Shown: positions 12,265 through 24,802, numbered from the stretch's first letter. The stretch is DNA of 64,000 nt from Polyodon spathula (GCF_017654505.1 NC_054538.1:26023674-26087673); one strand, 5' to 3'. Program-made: numbers and translations. Notes: generated by a model from the letters alone, not told the origin.

Positions 12265-13614
12265 AAGAAATGACATTAGCAATGCATTCTGTTTCTTTCG
12301 TATATGCTAATATGTATGAATAGCAAAAGCATTACAGCAATAATGAAGAAGAAAAAAATGGCATGCAAGATGTTATAGTCCCTGTGATAGTCAAGGACAT
12401 GCCACATTTATTTTTCATAAAGAGTAAGACTTAAATCTCATATTGTGAAATTCACAGGTCGTGTCCATAACATCGCTTTATGATTTAAGTGTTACAGCTG
12501 TTTTGTTATTCTAGAGAATGTAGATTGTCACCCATACTGCAGATCTACATAGCAACCTGATTATTTTTAATAGGCCTTCTCTTCAATTTATTATTTATGC
12601 AATCTTACTTTTGTCGAGCCAAACTTGAAAACTCAAAAACATGATAATGCACCTCTGTACAGTTGCAAAAATAACAACTTCTGTGAAACCATTCAATTAC
12701 ATTTAAATGTTTGCAATAATAATAATTCATATCTACAAATACCTAAGGCTCCTTGTATTTCATTATAATCCCAGTTGACCAGTTTTTTAATTCTGAACTA
12801 AGTTAGCACAGCAGCTAAATAAGAAATAGCATTTTTGTTCTCAACCTAGGTGAATACACTGTAACCCAATCTCCTGTTACTGATTTTAAATTGTGCTCTG
12901 TGTATTCATTCATTGTGATATGGTTGTATTATGATGCAGTTTTGCAACTACAACAACATAGATCAGTGTAATATACTGTAACTACTCTTTTATTCCTTTC
13001 ACAAACAGCACTAGAACAATGGTTGTAGTAGTGGATAGCAAGGTTTAAGAAAATGACTATGTATTATAAAAATATATCTATTTTCCCTTATAAAAGAGGA
13101 ACTATGTAATTAATTATTATACAGATGTCTTGAGACACAGGATTCCTGGAAATATAGATGAACACCAATATAGATTAGAATCAAATTTTGTACTGTGTCT
13201 TAACACTCAGCATCCATTGATTGAACTTTGCTTCCCTTGACTAAATGTATGGATGAAGTTAAAACTATCCTTCAATTTAAAGTGTTATTGGTTAATGTTG
13301 AATCCAATGTGATGCTCAATTAACATGCAGGGATTCATGTTATCTGTTTATTGGGATCAGGTAGTCAGAGATAACAGAAATAAACAAAATAACAGAATAA
13401 CAAATGACCCACAGGAATTATCATCAGAACACATTTATTGCATAAAGTATATATTTTTTGCCTGAAATAAAGAAGTTAAATATTGTGAAATACAGTCTCA
13501 GAAATGTAATATTTGGGAGGGATTAGAAATTTCACTGCTTAGAAACCTTTGCATCTTGAGGAAAGAACAGTGTCTCCAGCCCAAGAGATACAATGTCTCA
13601 ATATAAACACACAT
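12265..13614. other. Intronic DNA, no gene seen
   Basis: AT-rich, without a supported feature. Confidence 0.5.
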
Positions 13615-13710
13615 ATGCCTGGGCAGTTCGCAAAGTGCCCAGCTGAGGTGGGCAGATGCCGAATTAGCATCAAATTTTATGTAATTTCGACATGTACCCA
13701 GGCAGTTCGG
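13615..13710. repeat. Repeat copy 1 with GGCAGATGCCGAA core
   Basis: GCCTGGGCAGTTCGCAAAG is followed by GGTGGGCAGATGCCGAATTA and, in inverted form, ACCCAGGCAGTTCGG. A related unit lies at 14345-14430. The sharing is seen directly; the family is unknown. Confidence 0.45.
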
Positions 13711-13854
13711 AAGTCCGGGCTGATGGCAAAGAACATTTTTTAACAGCTACAGTATACCTCTGGCAAAAGCGCGCTTACATACTTTCTGACAACACAGTTT
13801 AGAGCAATGGAACTCAACAAAATATCAATCCACAGGTTATATCATGGATAAGAT

Positions 13855-13876
13855 GGGGGGGGGGGGGGGGGGGGGG
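13855..13876 (+). repeat. Poly-G run of 22
   Basis: 22 consecutive G residues. A run of this length could form a G-quadruplex and is prone to length error in sequencing. Confidence 0.9.
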
Positions 13877-14344
13877 TCAGAATAAAATGCAGCAATGTTT
13901 TATTGTATTCTTATTGCAGTAATGATTACATATCTCAGTGAGGAGTTGCTTTGTTTGAATGAGAGATGATAAAACAGGCAAAGGTATGGAAGCTCAGTTA
14001 TGTAAAAAGGAGATCATCTCTACCACATCATGCTTTTACACTTTAATTTCCACAAAGCCGCGTCCTGGTCAGACTTCACTGGTGACACCTTTCATTCATT
14101 CGTGCAGCACTTCCTCTCTATTCCAGTTGTATTCCCAAAATACGATTAATATTGCTATGATAAATGAGTTGAGGCACTGTGTTCTTAATGAGTTTCAGGT
14201 AACCACTGTTCTAAACTAGCGTTGTCAGAAAGTATTTAAGTTATTTAAATTAACATGGCAATGGGTAGCTCGATGGAGGTGCACTTTTGTGCTTAAAGGC
14301 AACAGAGGTAATTCACTCTCTATTAGTAGTATGCTGTATCTGTT

Positions 14345-14430
14345 AAAAATCCTTCTTCACCATCAGCCCAGGTGGCTGTAGGCAGTTGACCAACTGCCGG
14401 GGCAGATGCCGAAATGACATTACATGTCAT
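14345..14430. repeat. Repeat copy 2 with GGCAGATGCCGAA core and palindrome
   Basis: Shares the GGGCAGATGCCGAAAT-type core with 13615-13710. It also holds the short palindrome GGCAGTTGACCAACTGCC. Confidence 0.45.
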
Positions 14431-14432
14431 AA

Positions 14433-14815
<383 letters not shown>

Positions 14816-15059
14816 CAATAATATTAATTACCACATTCCCTAAACATTATGAAAAGGAGTAAAGTGCAATCAGACCTATTGGTACATGATGATGTAGGTA
14901 AAACAGTAAAATATATGCGCAAAAGCAACTGAACAATAAATAATAAATAAATAAACTTAGAAGGAAACACAGCACAAGAAGTTATAAAAAAAAGTCTATT
15001 TTTCTTTTTTTCCCACAAAATGGTATTCCTTTACCTTGAGTCTAAGTTTGTTCACAATC

Positions 15060-15900
15060 AATATAAATAATGAGCTTCTCCATGCCGCCTTTCTGCACAG
15101 GGCACAGCTGTCCAAAGTTTTTTTTTTATTTTTTTTTTTATTGCACTTGCCAACCTGGCATTGGTGTCTCTTGTGGCTCTCTCAGCGGGGTTGTCAGCTT
15201 CAGCTGTGGGTACATGCTTGGCAGCCTCCCTCTGTTCCAAATGCTTCTTGCGAAGTTCCTGTGCTAACTGTAAAATATATTTTCTCTCTGGTAAATTCTT
15301 CTCTGTGCATTATTTGTAAAGTGCCCTGGAGTTGATGGCTGCTAGGTCTAATGCATTGTAAAACACCTGAACAGACCAGCTTTCAGGATTACTTCCGTGC
15401 CACCCGATCCAAAACGCTAACCCTATATTTTGTTGCATAGTAAAACTCCACGGTCTCTGGAATTTCTTTTCACTAGTCCCGATGTTAATCGACTGGCCAA
15501 AGCAGCGCAGCTGGCAAGCAGGCGCCAGCCTTCAAAATCTGATTGAAAACAATAGGCTGTCAGTCATTCACTCAGTCAGAGAGTAGGGACTAATATGATT
15601 ACAGGTAAACACATTGCGGACTGGTAAATAGAATTTTTTTTTGAGAAATCACCCAGACCGCCACTGAATCACACTCTCTGTCTTCCGTCTTCCTCATTCA
15701 AAACACTGGGGCTACCAATTAGAGCACCATCAAGTGTACAGAACAAGTCTCTGTGCTTTTTAAGGATGTGCTTTTTGTCCTGCTTCTCTGTAGTGGTATC
15801 TCATCGCTGTTGTTGCTGATGTTTGAACTACTCTCCTCTGAGGTGTCAGGATCATAATCATCATCTCACTTTTATCCAGCCTATAATCAGAATAGTCAGC
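15060..15900 (-). pseudogene. piggyBac transposase remnant 1, internally deleted
   Basis: On the minus strand, 15725-15868 reads as an acidic N-terminal segment (DDDYDPDTSEESSSNISNN...). From about 15460 downward a C-terminal part follows: TVEFYYATKYRVSVLDRVARK, then WSVQVFYNALDLAAINSRALYK, a stop, and LAQELRKKHLEQREAA, ending near a CALCRKAAW motif. These match the piggyBac pattern YN..K.GVD..D, RW...FY..LD.A.INA and L...L, including an Asp at the GVDxxDQ-like position. The core between the N-terminus and this region is missing. Several frameshifts and stops are visible, so it is non-functional. The identification is by motif, not by database search. Confidence 0.75.
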
Positions 15901-15948
15901 AAAGCTATCAAAAATCTTCTTATTCAGCTTAAAAATGAAAAGAATATA

Positions 15949-15956
<8 letters not shown>

Positions 15957-16018
<62 letters not shown>
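15957..16018. repeat. (TA)n microsatellite
   Basis: About 31 TA units preceded by a short TG run. Confidence 0.95.
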
Positions 16019-16019
<1 letters not shown>

Positions 16020-17318
16020 CACGACAATTACGGTTTCTTAATAATTAAACAATAAAACTAAACATTAGGGCTATTCTACTTTATAAGTTTACAAACTATA
16101 AATAGAGTACTGATGTAGCTAAAGCATACACAGGAATGTTGGATTTAACACCTGAAAAGATGTCAAGTAATAAATAGTAAGACTAACTGAAAGATAACAA
16201 GATAATTAAGATTTTAGACTTAATTATCAGATTTACTTAACTAGGAATTAATCAAAGCCTAATGCACAGTGTCTTATAAGCTTCTTATATTTATTCAGCA
16301 AGAATAATTTAGTATATTAAACATAAAATACATTATTAAACATTTAAACCAAACATATCAATACAAAAATACTAATAGCTCCATACTCAAAATGATGTAC
16401 ATTTACTTATTTTGCCCATTCATAATAAACTATTGGAAATCCTAGATTAATAAGTTTATTAAACTGTAGCTTACTATGACACTTTCTGTCCTCCGCACTT
16501 CTGGCAGATGAGAATCTGCTTGATTGCTGTCCTCTGAAGACAAATGTGTAGTTCTGACCCACTGCTTGCATTGTGTCTCTTCTAACACAACAGGCAAAAC
16601 TGGTATCAATGTAAAGTAAAACAATAACAATGAACCATTTAAAACACCTGTTGTGGATTAAACAAAACAAAAAAATAATTAAAAAGACTTGTGCTTATGC
16701 TTTCAAAAAATGAAAAGTGCAGTAATAATGCTGAAAACCTACATGGCAAATTGTTGAAATGGAAATCCTGGTAATAAACTTAATATACTCCTCTGCTAAA
16801 CATACTTAATAATCTTTTTTTTTTTTTTTTTCTTGTACAAAGTTAGTTACATTGGTTGTTGGCAACAAGAGAACTCACTGTATGTCAATTTTATACTGTT
16901 CAATATGGTAGAAGTTTTACTTTACCTGTGTGGTGCTAAATGCTCCTCTGCATTAGGGGGCTGGTGTGCAAGACAGGCCACCTATCTACAGGCCACCTCT
17001 GCCTTTTTCCAACAGCAGGCATGGTTTCCTCAGCCACCTAGATCAATTAAAAAAAAAAATAGGAACAACTTAACTCTGTGAGCTAAACTGAACAAATAAA
17101 TAAATACATTTTGAACTTAAACACCACGTAAATAATAAAAAAAACAATTTAAAACAATTCATCAACAAATAATCTGTCAGATTTTTTTCACAGACCTAGT
17201 TATAATGTGGGTACATTTTCAAAATGAAGGAACAAGTAAATATCTTTTTTACACTCGTCTGAAAATGTGAGGACTGTTTTACACTTGTGTTTTGTAGGGA
17301 TAGGCTATTTTTGAAATG
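16019..17318. other. Intronic DNA, no gene seen
   Basis: Contains a poly-T run near 16815 but no supported coding, RNA or element boundary. The CR1-like LINE begins at or just beyond its right edge. Confidence 0.45.
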
Positions 17319-18042
17319 ATCAAATAGGGAGATAGAAGGTCAGAACAGCTGGGTTCAGATAGGCAGAAGCAGGGAAAAAAAGAAACTTCCTCAAACACAA
17401 CCACCAGAAATCAAAACAACCAACACATTTGAGTCACTTCAGAATTTTGATGAGCAGAACCAACAACAAGAGAACGAAAGGAACAACATCCAGGACCCTA
17501 TTAACAGTGGTGACCAGACAGCAAAAAGAAGGGAGGTCATGATTGTTGGGGACTCCATATTGAGAAACACAGCAAGTTCAGATCGCAGTTTGGACCCCCT
17601 TACTACAACAGTGTGCTGCCTTCCAGGAGCCTCGGTCAAGCACATCACTGAGAACGTGGACAGGCTCCTAGAACGAACAGGAGACGACCTGGTAGTAGTC
17701 GTCCACATCGGTACAAACAACATTGGAAGATACAGACCAAAATCCCTGCAAAACAAATTCAGAGAGCTAGGAAGGAAATTAAAAGAGAAAACCAAAACTG
17801 TGGTATTTTCTGGTATACTACCGGCACCTTGCAAAGGACCATATGGACAGCTGGAAATAATTAATCTAAACGCATGGCTGAAGACGTGGTGCACACGAGA
17901 AGGCTTCACCTATCTTGATCATTGGACCACATTCTACAATGAGGACTATCTGTATAGATGGGATGGACTGCACTTAAATAACAAGGGAACCAGTCTACTT
18001 GGAGAAAAAATCCTTGAGCAGGTTCAGAAGCATTTAAACTAG
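17319..18042 (+). pseudogene. CR1-like ORF1 with SGNH/GDSL-type esterase domain, 5'-truncated
   Basis: The frame is open from about 17319 and its first ATG inside the domain is 17539, so the true start is upstream or lost. A basic SWVQIGRSREKKKLPQ stretch (about 17350) precedes a polar, Gln/Asn-rich linker. The domain follows: VGDSIL (nucleophile Ser block), then VVVHIGTNNIG (Asn/Gly block III), then WDGLHLNNKG near the end (Asp and His of block V). These are the conserved blocks of the SGNH hydrolase fold, which CR1 ORF1 proteins carry. The frame ends at TAG 18040-18042 and ORF2 sequence overlaps or starts just beyond. By family knowledge this protein assists retrotransposition as part of the RNA-protein particle; its true substrate is unsettled. 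Confidence 0.8.
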
Positions 18043-18123
18043 AAAGGAAGGGGGGAGAAATCAACAAAAAAACAGAAGGAAGACCGCATCAAAACAAGAA
18101 CAACAACTCAGGTAAGACAACCA

Positions 18124-20884
18124 TTAAATGTATTTATCTAAATGCTAGAAGTATCAGAAACAAAATTCTAGAACTTGAAGCTACTGCACTAACAAGTAAC
18201 TATGATGTGATAGGTGTTACTGAAACTTGGTTGTCTGAGAGTGATGGGGACGAATATAATATTTGTGGGTATACACTGTATAGGAAAGACAGGCAGGACA
18301 GAAGAGGAGGAGGGGTAGCGCTATACATAAGAAACAGTCTTGAAGCCCAGGTGTTAAACCTGGACAAAGAAAATAAACCCGAATCAATATGGGTCAGAAT
18401 AACGGACAAAAATTCAAAGGGCATAATAATAGGAGCATGCTATAGACTGCCAGATTCAGATGGTGAGCAAAATAATCTGTTATACAATGACATTAGAAAT
18501 GCATGTAGCAAAGGAGAAGCCATACTAATGGGGGATTTCAACTTCCCCCATATAAAATGGGAAAACCCTGTGGGTAGCACGAAGGATGAAATTGAAATGG
18601 TGGAAATGACAAATGACTGCTTCCTAACACAATTTGTCAAGGCACCGACTAGAGGGGAGGCATGCCTTGATTTAGTCTTTTCAAATAACGAAGACAGAAT
18701 AACTAAAACAGAGGTCAGAGAACCACTGGCAAACTCAGACCACAACATGGTCTCATTTGAAGTGTTTTTTAAAACCCCAAAAGTAATGACTAAAGCTAAG
18801 GTTTACAATTTTAGAAAAGCAAACTATGAAGGTATGAAACAGAGACTAACAGAAGTAGATTGGAGTAAAATAGAGAAAACACCCACAGAAGAAGGATGGT
18901 TGTTCTTCAAAAATGTAGTACTAGAGGCGCAAAACAATTATATCCCTAAAGTAGACAAATCTAAATGTAAAACTAAATTGCCAAAATGGTTTAATAGATC
19001 AATTAAAAAAAAATATTCAGCGAAAAAAGACACTTTACAGAGCATTAAAAAAGGACCAAAAAGAAAGTACGCAGAAAGAGTACACGGAACTGCAAACGCA
19101 AGTCAAAAAGGAAGTTAGAAAAGCCAAGAGAGAAATAGAAATGAACATTGCTAAGGGAGCTAAAACCAATTCCAAAATGTTTTTCCAATATTACAACAGC
19201 AAGAGAACATTCAAAGAGGAGATTAAATGTTTAAGAGATACAAATGGCAAAATCGTAGATGAAGAAAAAAAAATAGCAAATATATTAAATGATTACTTTT
19301 CACAAGTTTTTACAAAGGAAGATACTGACAACATGCCCCACATGTCATCCAGTTCCTATCCAGTTTTAAATAACTTTAGCATAACTGAGGCAGAAGTGTT
19401 AAAGGGACTAGGAGCTCTTAAAATAAACAAATCCCCTGGGCCGGATGAGATCCTCCCAGTAGTACTCAAAGAAATGAAAGAAGTAATTTACAAACCGCTA
19501 ACCAAGATCATGCAGCAGTCTCTTGACACAGGGGTGGTACCGACAGACTGGAAAATTTCAAACGTAATACCGATCCACAAAAAGGGAAGCAAAACTGAAC
19601 CAGGTAACTACAGACCAGTAAGCCTGACTTCTATTATATGCAAACTTATGGAAACTATAATAAGATCCAAAATGGAAAATTACCTATATGGTAACAGGGT
19701 CCTGGGAGACAGTCAACATGGTTTTAGGAAAGGGAGATCGTGTCTAACTAACTTGCTTGATTTTTTTGAGGATGCAACATCGATAATGGATAATTGCAAA
19801 GCATATGACATGGTTTATTTAGATTTCCAGAAAGCTTTTGACAAAGTCCCGCACAAAAGATTAATTCTCAAACTGAAAGTTGGGATTCAAGGAAACGCAT
19901 GTACATGGATTAGGGAGTGGTTAACATGTAGGAAACAGAAAGTACTGATTAGAGGAGTAACCTCAAAATGGAGTGTGGTAACCAGTGGTGTACCACAGGG
20001 ATCAGTATTAGGTCCTCTGCTATTCCTAATCTACATTAATGATTTAGATTCTGGTATAGTAAGCAAACTTGTTAAATTTGCAGACGACACAAAAGTAGGA
20101 GGAGTGGCAAACACTGTTGTAGCAGCAAAGGTCATTCAAAATGATCTAGACAAGATTCAGAACTGGGCAGACACATGGCAAATGACATTTAATAGAGAAA
20201 AGTGTAAGGTACTGCACGCAGGAAATAAAAATGTACATTATAAATATCATATGGGAGATACTGAAATCGAAAAAGGAATCTATGAACAAGACCTAGGAGT
20301 TTTTGTTGACTCAGAAATGTCTTCATCTAGACAATGTGGGGAAGCTATAAAAAAGGCTAACAAGATGCTTGGATACCTTGTGAAAAGTGTTGAATTTAAA
20401 TCAAGGGAAGTAATGATAAAACTGAACAATGCACTAGTAAGACCTCATCTTGAATATTGTGTGCAGTTCTGGTCACCTCGCTATAAAAAAGATATTGCTG
20501 CTCTAGAAAGAGTGCAAAGAAGAGTGACCAGAATTATTCCGGGCTTAAAAGGCATGTCATATGCAGAAAGGCTAAAAGAATTGAATCTGTTCAGTCTTGA
20601 ACAAAGAAGACTACGTGGCGACCTAATTCAAGCATTCAAAATTCTAAAAGGTATTGACAGTGTCTACCCAAGGGACTTTTTCAGCCTGAAAAAAGAAACA
20701 AGGACCAGGGGTCACAAATGGAGATTAGACAAAGGGGCATTCAGAACAGAAAATAGGAGGCACTTTTTTTACACAGAGAATTGTGAGGGTCTGGAACCAA
20801 CTCCCCAGTACTGTTGTTGAAGCTGACACCCTGAGATCCTTCAAGAAGCTGCTTGATGAGATTCTGGGATCAATAAGCTACTAA
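18124..20884 (+). pseudogene. CR1-like ORF2, endonuclease plus reverse transcriptase, two frameshifts
   Basis: The endonuclease domain starts with CIYLNARSIRNK (about 18127), then DVIGVTETWLS, RGGGVALYIRN, LMGDFNFP (catalytic Asn) and ANSDHNMVSFE (catalytic His). The first part ends at a stop at 19118 because of a frameshift near 19021-19040. The other frame continues as LYRALKKDQKES and joins the RT frame at 19141. RT motifs are YRPVSLTS, HGFRKGRSC, DMVYLDFQKAFD, SGVPQGSVLGPLLF and KFADDTKVGG. A C-terminal LVRPHLEYCVQFWSP segment follows. A second shift at the seven-T run at 20764-20770 diverts the end; the other frame reads RIVRVWNQLPSTVVEADTL and stops at 20882-20884. Active-site residues look intact, but the frame is broken twice at homopolymers. 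Confidence 0.88.
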
Positions 20885-20956
20885 CAACCAAACGAGCAAG
20901 ATGGGCCGAATGGCCTCCTCTCGTTTGTAAACTTTCTTATGTTCTTATGTTCTTAA

Positions 20957-22619
20957 ATACTGTAATTCACAAACCTTTTCTCTCCATGACCAATTACTAT
21001 CTCCGTAGTTGTAAGTAATTTCTTCTCCAGGGGCAAGGTCTCTGATGGCAAACAGGCACTAATGTGGCTTTCCCTACACATTCATTTTTTTTTATTATTT
21101 TGCAGTTGGGATTTTTATGGTCTTCATTAACCAGTCTCCCAAGAGAGCTGTCTTCTTTTGCTGCGTCAATGCTTTGATTGTAGTAAACAAATCAAAAGGC
21201 CATATGAATCTTAGTTAGTATACTGTCTATAAAGGACAGCCAAGTATTTTATGCTTATTTTAATATTCATTAATACTAACTTCTAAGTATGTCCCATTAA
21301 CTATGAATAATAATTATCTTGAAAAGTGACACATTTTATATTGATTGGGAGCAGAAAATGTAGCAAAAATACTACTATTTTCTGTAAAAAGTGTGAATTC
21401 TTTAAAACATGTATTTCTAATTAATATATTATCCTGTATTCTGTAAAATGCTGTTTACCTTAATTGCAATTATGTTTTAGAAATGACAGTATTTGAATAT
21501 AGCATATTAAAAGGAAGCAATCAAAAACTAGCAGTGTACACTGCAGGGGTGTAAAGTAGACTCCCGTTGAACAACTGACAAAAGTCTACAACTCATAAAA
21601 CATGAAATGGCTCCAACTTCTGTGCAATAAGAGTCTTATTTTTGTCCTTTACACAAAATAATTTTTAATACCAAGTTAATAAAGCTAAAGTCATATTGAA
21701 TGAAATTGCAAAATTCTGGCATATATTGTAACTCCTGTAAAGGCTCAATTTCAAAAGTTTTACAAAACTTATTTAAAATTCTTCAGGTGCCTAGGTATAA
21801 TCATTTCAATATCTAATAATTACAATCAGACACCTCAAGCTGTTACATACGTTTTGTGGGTGGGGGGGTGTCTTACATTTCAGATTTGCTGTCTTGTGTT
21901 GTTCTTAGAAACATGAACTGAACAATCTCTTCAAACACACCTCTTCCTATCCAAAACGGTACCATTAGTCATATAAATAAAAAAATAAAAATAGTCATTG
22001 AAATACACGCTAAAATTATGGTAATTAATTTAAATTTGATTACCTACAACTCATCGTTATCGGGATTGGTATATTTCACTCCAAGCCCTTTTTTGTCTGT
22101 CAAAAACCCATTGTCTGTACCAAAGCAAAATGCACTTTCTGTATTGATGCACTACAGTCCAAAGTGTACAGTAGGATAGGAATTCTATCTAACTCTGACT
22201 TCGCCAGAGAAAACTCGAGTGGCACATTAATATAATAGGCTCTATCTATACAGACACAATCAAAATATCAGATTCATTACCATTTATCAAAGATAATACC
22301 TTTTTATTGTTATACAGATGAAGAGAAACCATAATATATTTTTTATTACTAATTACATAATGGAATATAACTTTTTTTTGAATGGCTCATGAAATATCGC
22401 CTTCACCCGTGTATTAACCTATATTAGATTATCACGTAAAATATATGGATAAATTGACACATAATACTAAATTAAAATATGTTTTACCTTGTTTTGTGGT
22501 GATTTTCCATCAAATAGTGTTCTATAATCAATATCAGGTGATCACGTGACTGAAAACGTTCTTCAGTTAATGGCCTATTGGCATCTCACTTTCACGCACT
22601 TCCCCTCCCTGATTCTATA

Positions 22620-22620
<1 letters not shown>
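20957..22620. other. Intronic DNA, no gene seen
   Basis: AT-rich, with scattered homopolymers. No supported feature. Confidence 0.5.
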
Positions 22621-22650
<30 letters not shown>

Positions 22651-22653
22651 CAC
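22621..22653. repeat. (CA)n microsatellite
   Basis: CA units interrupted once near the start. Confidence 0.9.
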
Positions 22654-22727
22654 TTTTTTCCAACCAAAGTGACACGTTGGGTCATGCTAGATTTTAATGC
22701 TGGGTGTGTTAAAGGTTTCCTGCATTG

Positions 22728-22836
22728 ACTACAATGGTCAGTTTTGTGGGGACCTAATTTTTGTCCCCACTTCAGCTGAGGTCCCTATTGTGTTGGTGTG
22801 CAGTCAAGTCAGTGTCCCCACAAGTTTAGGAATATG

Positions 22837-22840
<4 letters not shown>
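22728..22840. repeat. GGGGAC/GTCCCC repeat beside a microsatellite, copy 2
   Basis: GTGGGGACCTAATTTTTGTC is followed by CCCCAC and, further on, GTGTCCCCACAAG. This gives an imperfect inverted arrangement of GTGGGGAC motifs bounded by two (CA)n tracts. It is related in pattern to 14533-14815. Confidence 0.5.

Positions 22841-22898
<58 letters not shown>
22840..22898. repeat. (CA)n microsatellite
   Basis: About 29 uninterrupted CA units. Confidence 0.95.
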
Positions 22899-22901
<3 letters not shown>

Positions 22902-24256
22902 GAGAGTCAATTATCAGATCTTTGCTCAACCATACTGTCTAATCAATCGAACGCTCCTGTAATCACGTGATGAATTACATGTGGTGTATTACACACACAG
23001 CTTCTGCTACTAAAATGGCTATGAGATTTAGCTGCCAAAAAACGGACCAGCAGACTGAGGCAAATGAATGTTGCAGAATTATTCGACCACCTAAACCTTA
23101 TATGGTGCATTGTGTGCTTTATCTTGTTGCAGTTAAGCAAATTAAAACAGTCACCACATTCTTGATTTTTCATCTATTTCATCAGCAAGGGCTGGAGATC
23201 CTGACTATGTTATTGAGCAGCTGAGAACTTGTATTTTGTTTATTTCAATTGTATGTTATTACAATGCCTTAAAAATAAGTATCAAACTATATAAGTAATG
23301 TGTCAAAGTTGTACTGAATTGTGTTCTTTGATGATTTTCAAAGTTTAGTGAAATTTATAAGCCAGGGCTGGCAATGGAATGTAAAACAAGCAATGTGATT
23401 GGTGGAGCAAAGTTCCAGCTGTCCGTACTGGATGGATACAGACAGTGCAAGCCTTATCACATATTAGAAGTCACTGAGTTGCCTCACAGAATTTACAGTA
23501 CCGGCAGCCATCTTGCTCATAGTTACAAAGTTACAATAACTATAAAACTCCAAATACGTGAAAATATGGATGTCTCTACAGATACTGAACACCAAACAAA
23601 ATCCCAAAAGTCGTAAGTATACATGCCGATTTAGATGAATAACAATTAAATGAACTGGAACAGAGAAATACAAAAAAATTACAAAGTGGGCAATTGTTGT
23701 CTTTCAGAACTGGCTAAAACAGAAACAAATTAAAATACATACCTCAACTGTGGAAAATGTACATCTTAACAAAATACTAATGAATTTCTATGAAAATGTA
23801 AGAAATGCCCAAGGAGAAGAATATACAATTTCAAGCTACATTAGTCTCAGAGCTGGAATAAACAGCTGCCTAAATGAAAACAAAAATGGGGAATCTGACA
23901 ATATACACTCAGCCTGACTTCATCACTTCAAATAATGTATTTTTAGCAGTCAGTAAACACTGCAGAAAAACTTAAAAATACACATCTGTACATTATACAC
24001 CCCTCTCCGCTAGAGACCAAGATGGCATTGAATGTATTTGTATTCCTCTCTTGTCTTGCACTGAGAAAATAAATGAATTCAGTGCCATCGCAACTCAACC
24101 TCCTTGTGGATCTTTTCAATGGCAATGTACAATTCAACACATATAAAAAATAAATATGTATGTACTTTAGCATGTTTCAATTAAATTAATTTATTCAGCT
24201 ATATTGCCGTAAGGATATTTAATTAAAAAAAAAAAAAACCTAACCCTAACCCAAAG
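22899..24256. other. Intronic DNA, no gene seen
   Basis: Open frames such as 22967-23224 show no domain. A minus-strand telomere-like AACCCTAACC fragment of two units lies at about 24239-24252. Confidence 0.45.
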
Positions 24257-24802
24257 AAAAATTTTCCCATGCTACTTTCATCAGTTTCCACAGGATTCGT
24301 AGAACAAGGGGCACTCTTGTACACTGTATAGAATTCCATTAAGCCCAGGAGATGGTGACGCCCTTGCCTTTTACACTGCTTGCTCTACTTCTTTCCACTT
24401 AGGTGTGTAGTCCTCCATTTGGTATTCTGGTAGATTGATAGGTGGGATGTCAGAAGGAATCAACATAGGCTCCTGCCTTTTTAAATCTGTGAGTGTTTCC
24501 TCAAGATATCTCTCCAGCTCAGACTTAGTTACTTTTAGTGTGGCATTTCTCACTTGTGAATAACTTCTTTGAATGGGTCTTTATAAAAGTTAGTTCTCTT
24601 TTCAGCATTTCTGTAAGTGCCTTCACAAGGATGATTAGGTTCATCACTAGTTGTGTTTATGCAAGTCCTCCTCTCATCTATGACTCGGGTGCGAACTGTT
24701 TTCATTAGACTGACTTGACTGACTTTGTAAAAAGTACTGATTAATGCGTGGCCCTTGTCCTTTCTCCCTCAAGCATTTCATTCTCCCTCGATGAATGTTC
24801 AA
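24257..24802 (-). pseudogene. Non-LTR retrotransposon ORF fragment
   Basis: Read on the minus strand from the high end: LNIHRGRMKCLREKGQGPRI at about 24802-24740, resembling an N-terminal zinc-finger segment. Then RTNFYKDPFKEV (about 24590). Then LKVTKSELERYLEETLTDLK, IPPINLPEYQMEDYTP and WKEVEQAV (24553-24371), followed by KARASPSPGLNGILYSV and, after a frameshift, VLRILWKLMKVAWENF. The segment W.EV..AV.KARA.SAPG.NG is the type found just before the RT core in a group of zinc-finger-bearing non-LTR elements, by recollection. The RT core itself is absent. Stops and frameshifts are present. The clade is uncertain. Confidence 0.6.

Larger units (their letters stand above)
17319..20956 (+). mobile_element. 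CR1-like non-LTR retrotransposon, nearly complete
   Basis: Two frames are arranged as in CR1-group LINEs: an upstream ORF with an SGNH-type esterase domain, then an endonuclease-reverse transcriptase ORF. The 3' end is a short UTR finishing in TTCTTATG octamer repeats (about 20933-20956), like the short tandem tail of the CR1 group, with no poly-A. No clear target-site duplication was found, as expected for this group. The 5' end is open and looks truncated, because the first frame is open from about 17319 without an early ATG. ORF2 carries two frameshifts. Confidence 0.85.

Noticed and set aside
12001..12323. Possible secreted peptide with a hydrophobic N-terminus in a GC-richer block
   Set aside because: Two overlapping frames both look hydrophobic by composition, there is no conserved domain or splice context, and the block resembles a repeat.
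17439..17909. Minus-strand 156-codon frame opposite CR1 ORF1
   Set aside because: It is a shadow of the esterase-domain frame. The frames at 18200 and 18440 are likewise shadows of the endonuclease frame.
24239..24252. Second telomere-like site (AACCCTAACC)
   Set aside because: Only about two units next to a poly-A run; not distinguishable from chance.
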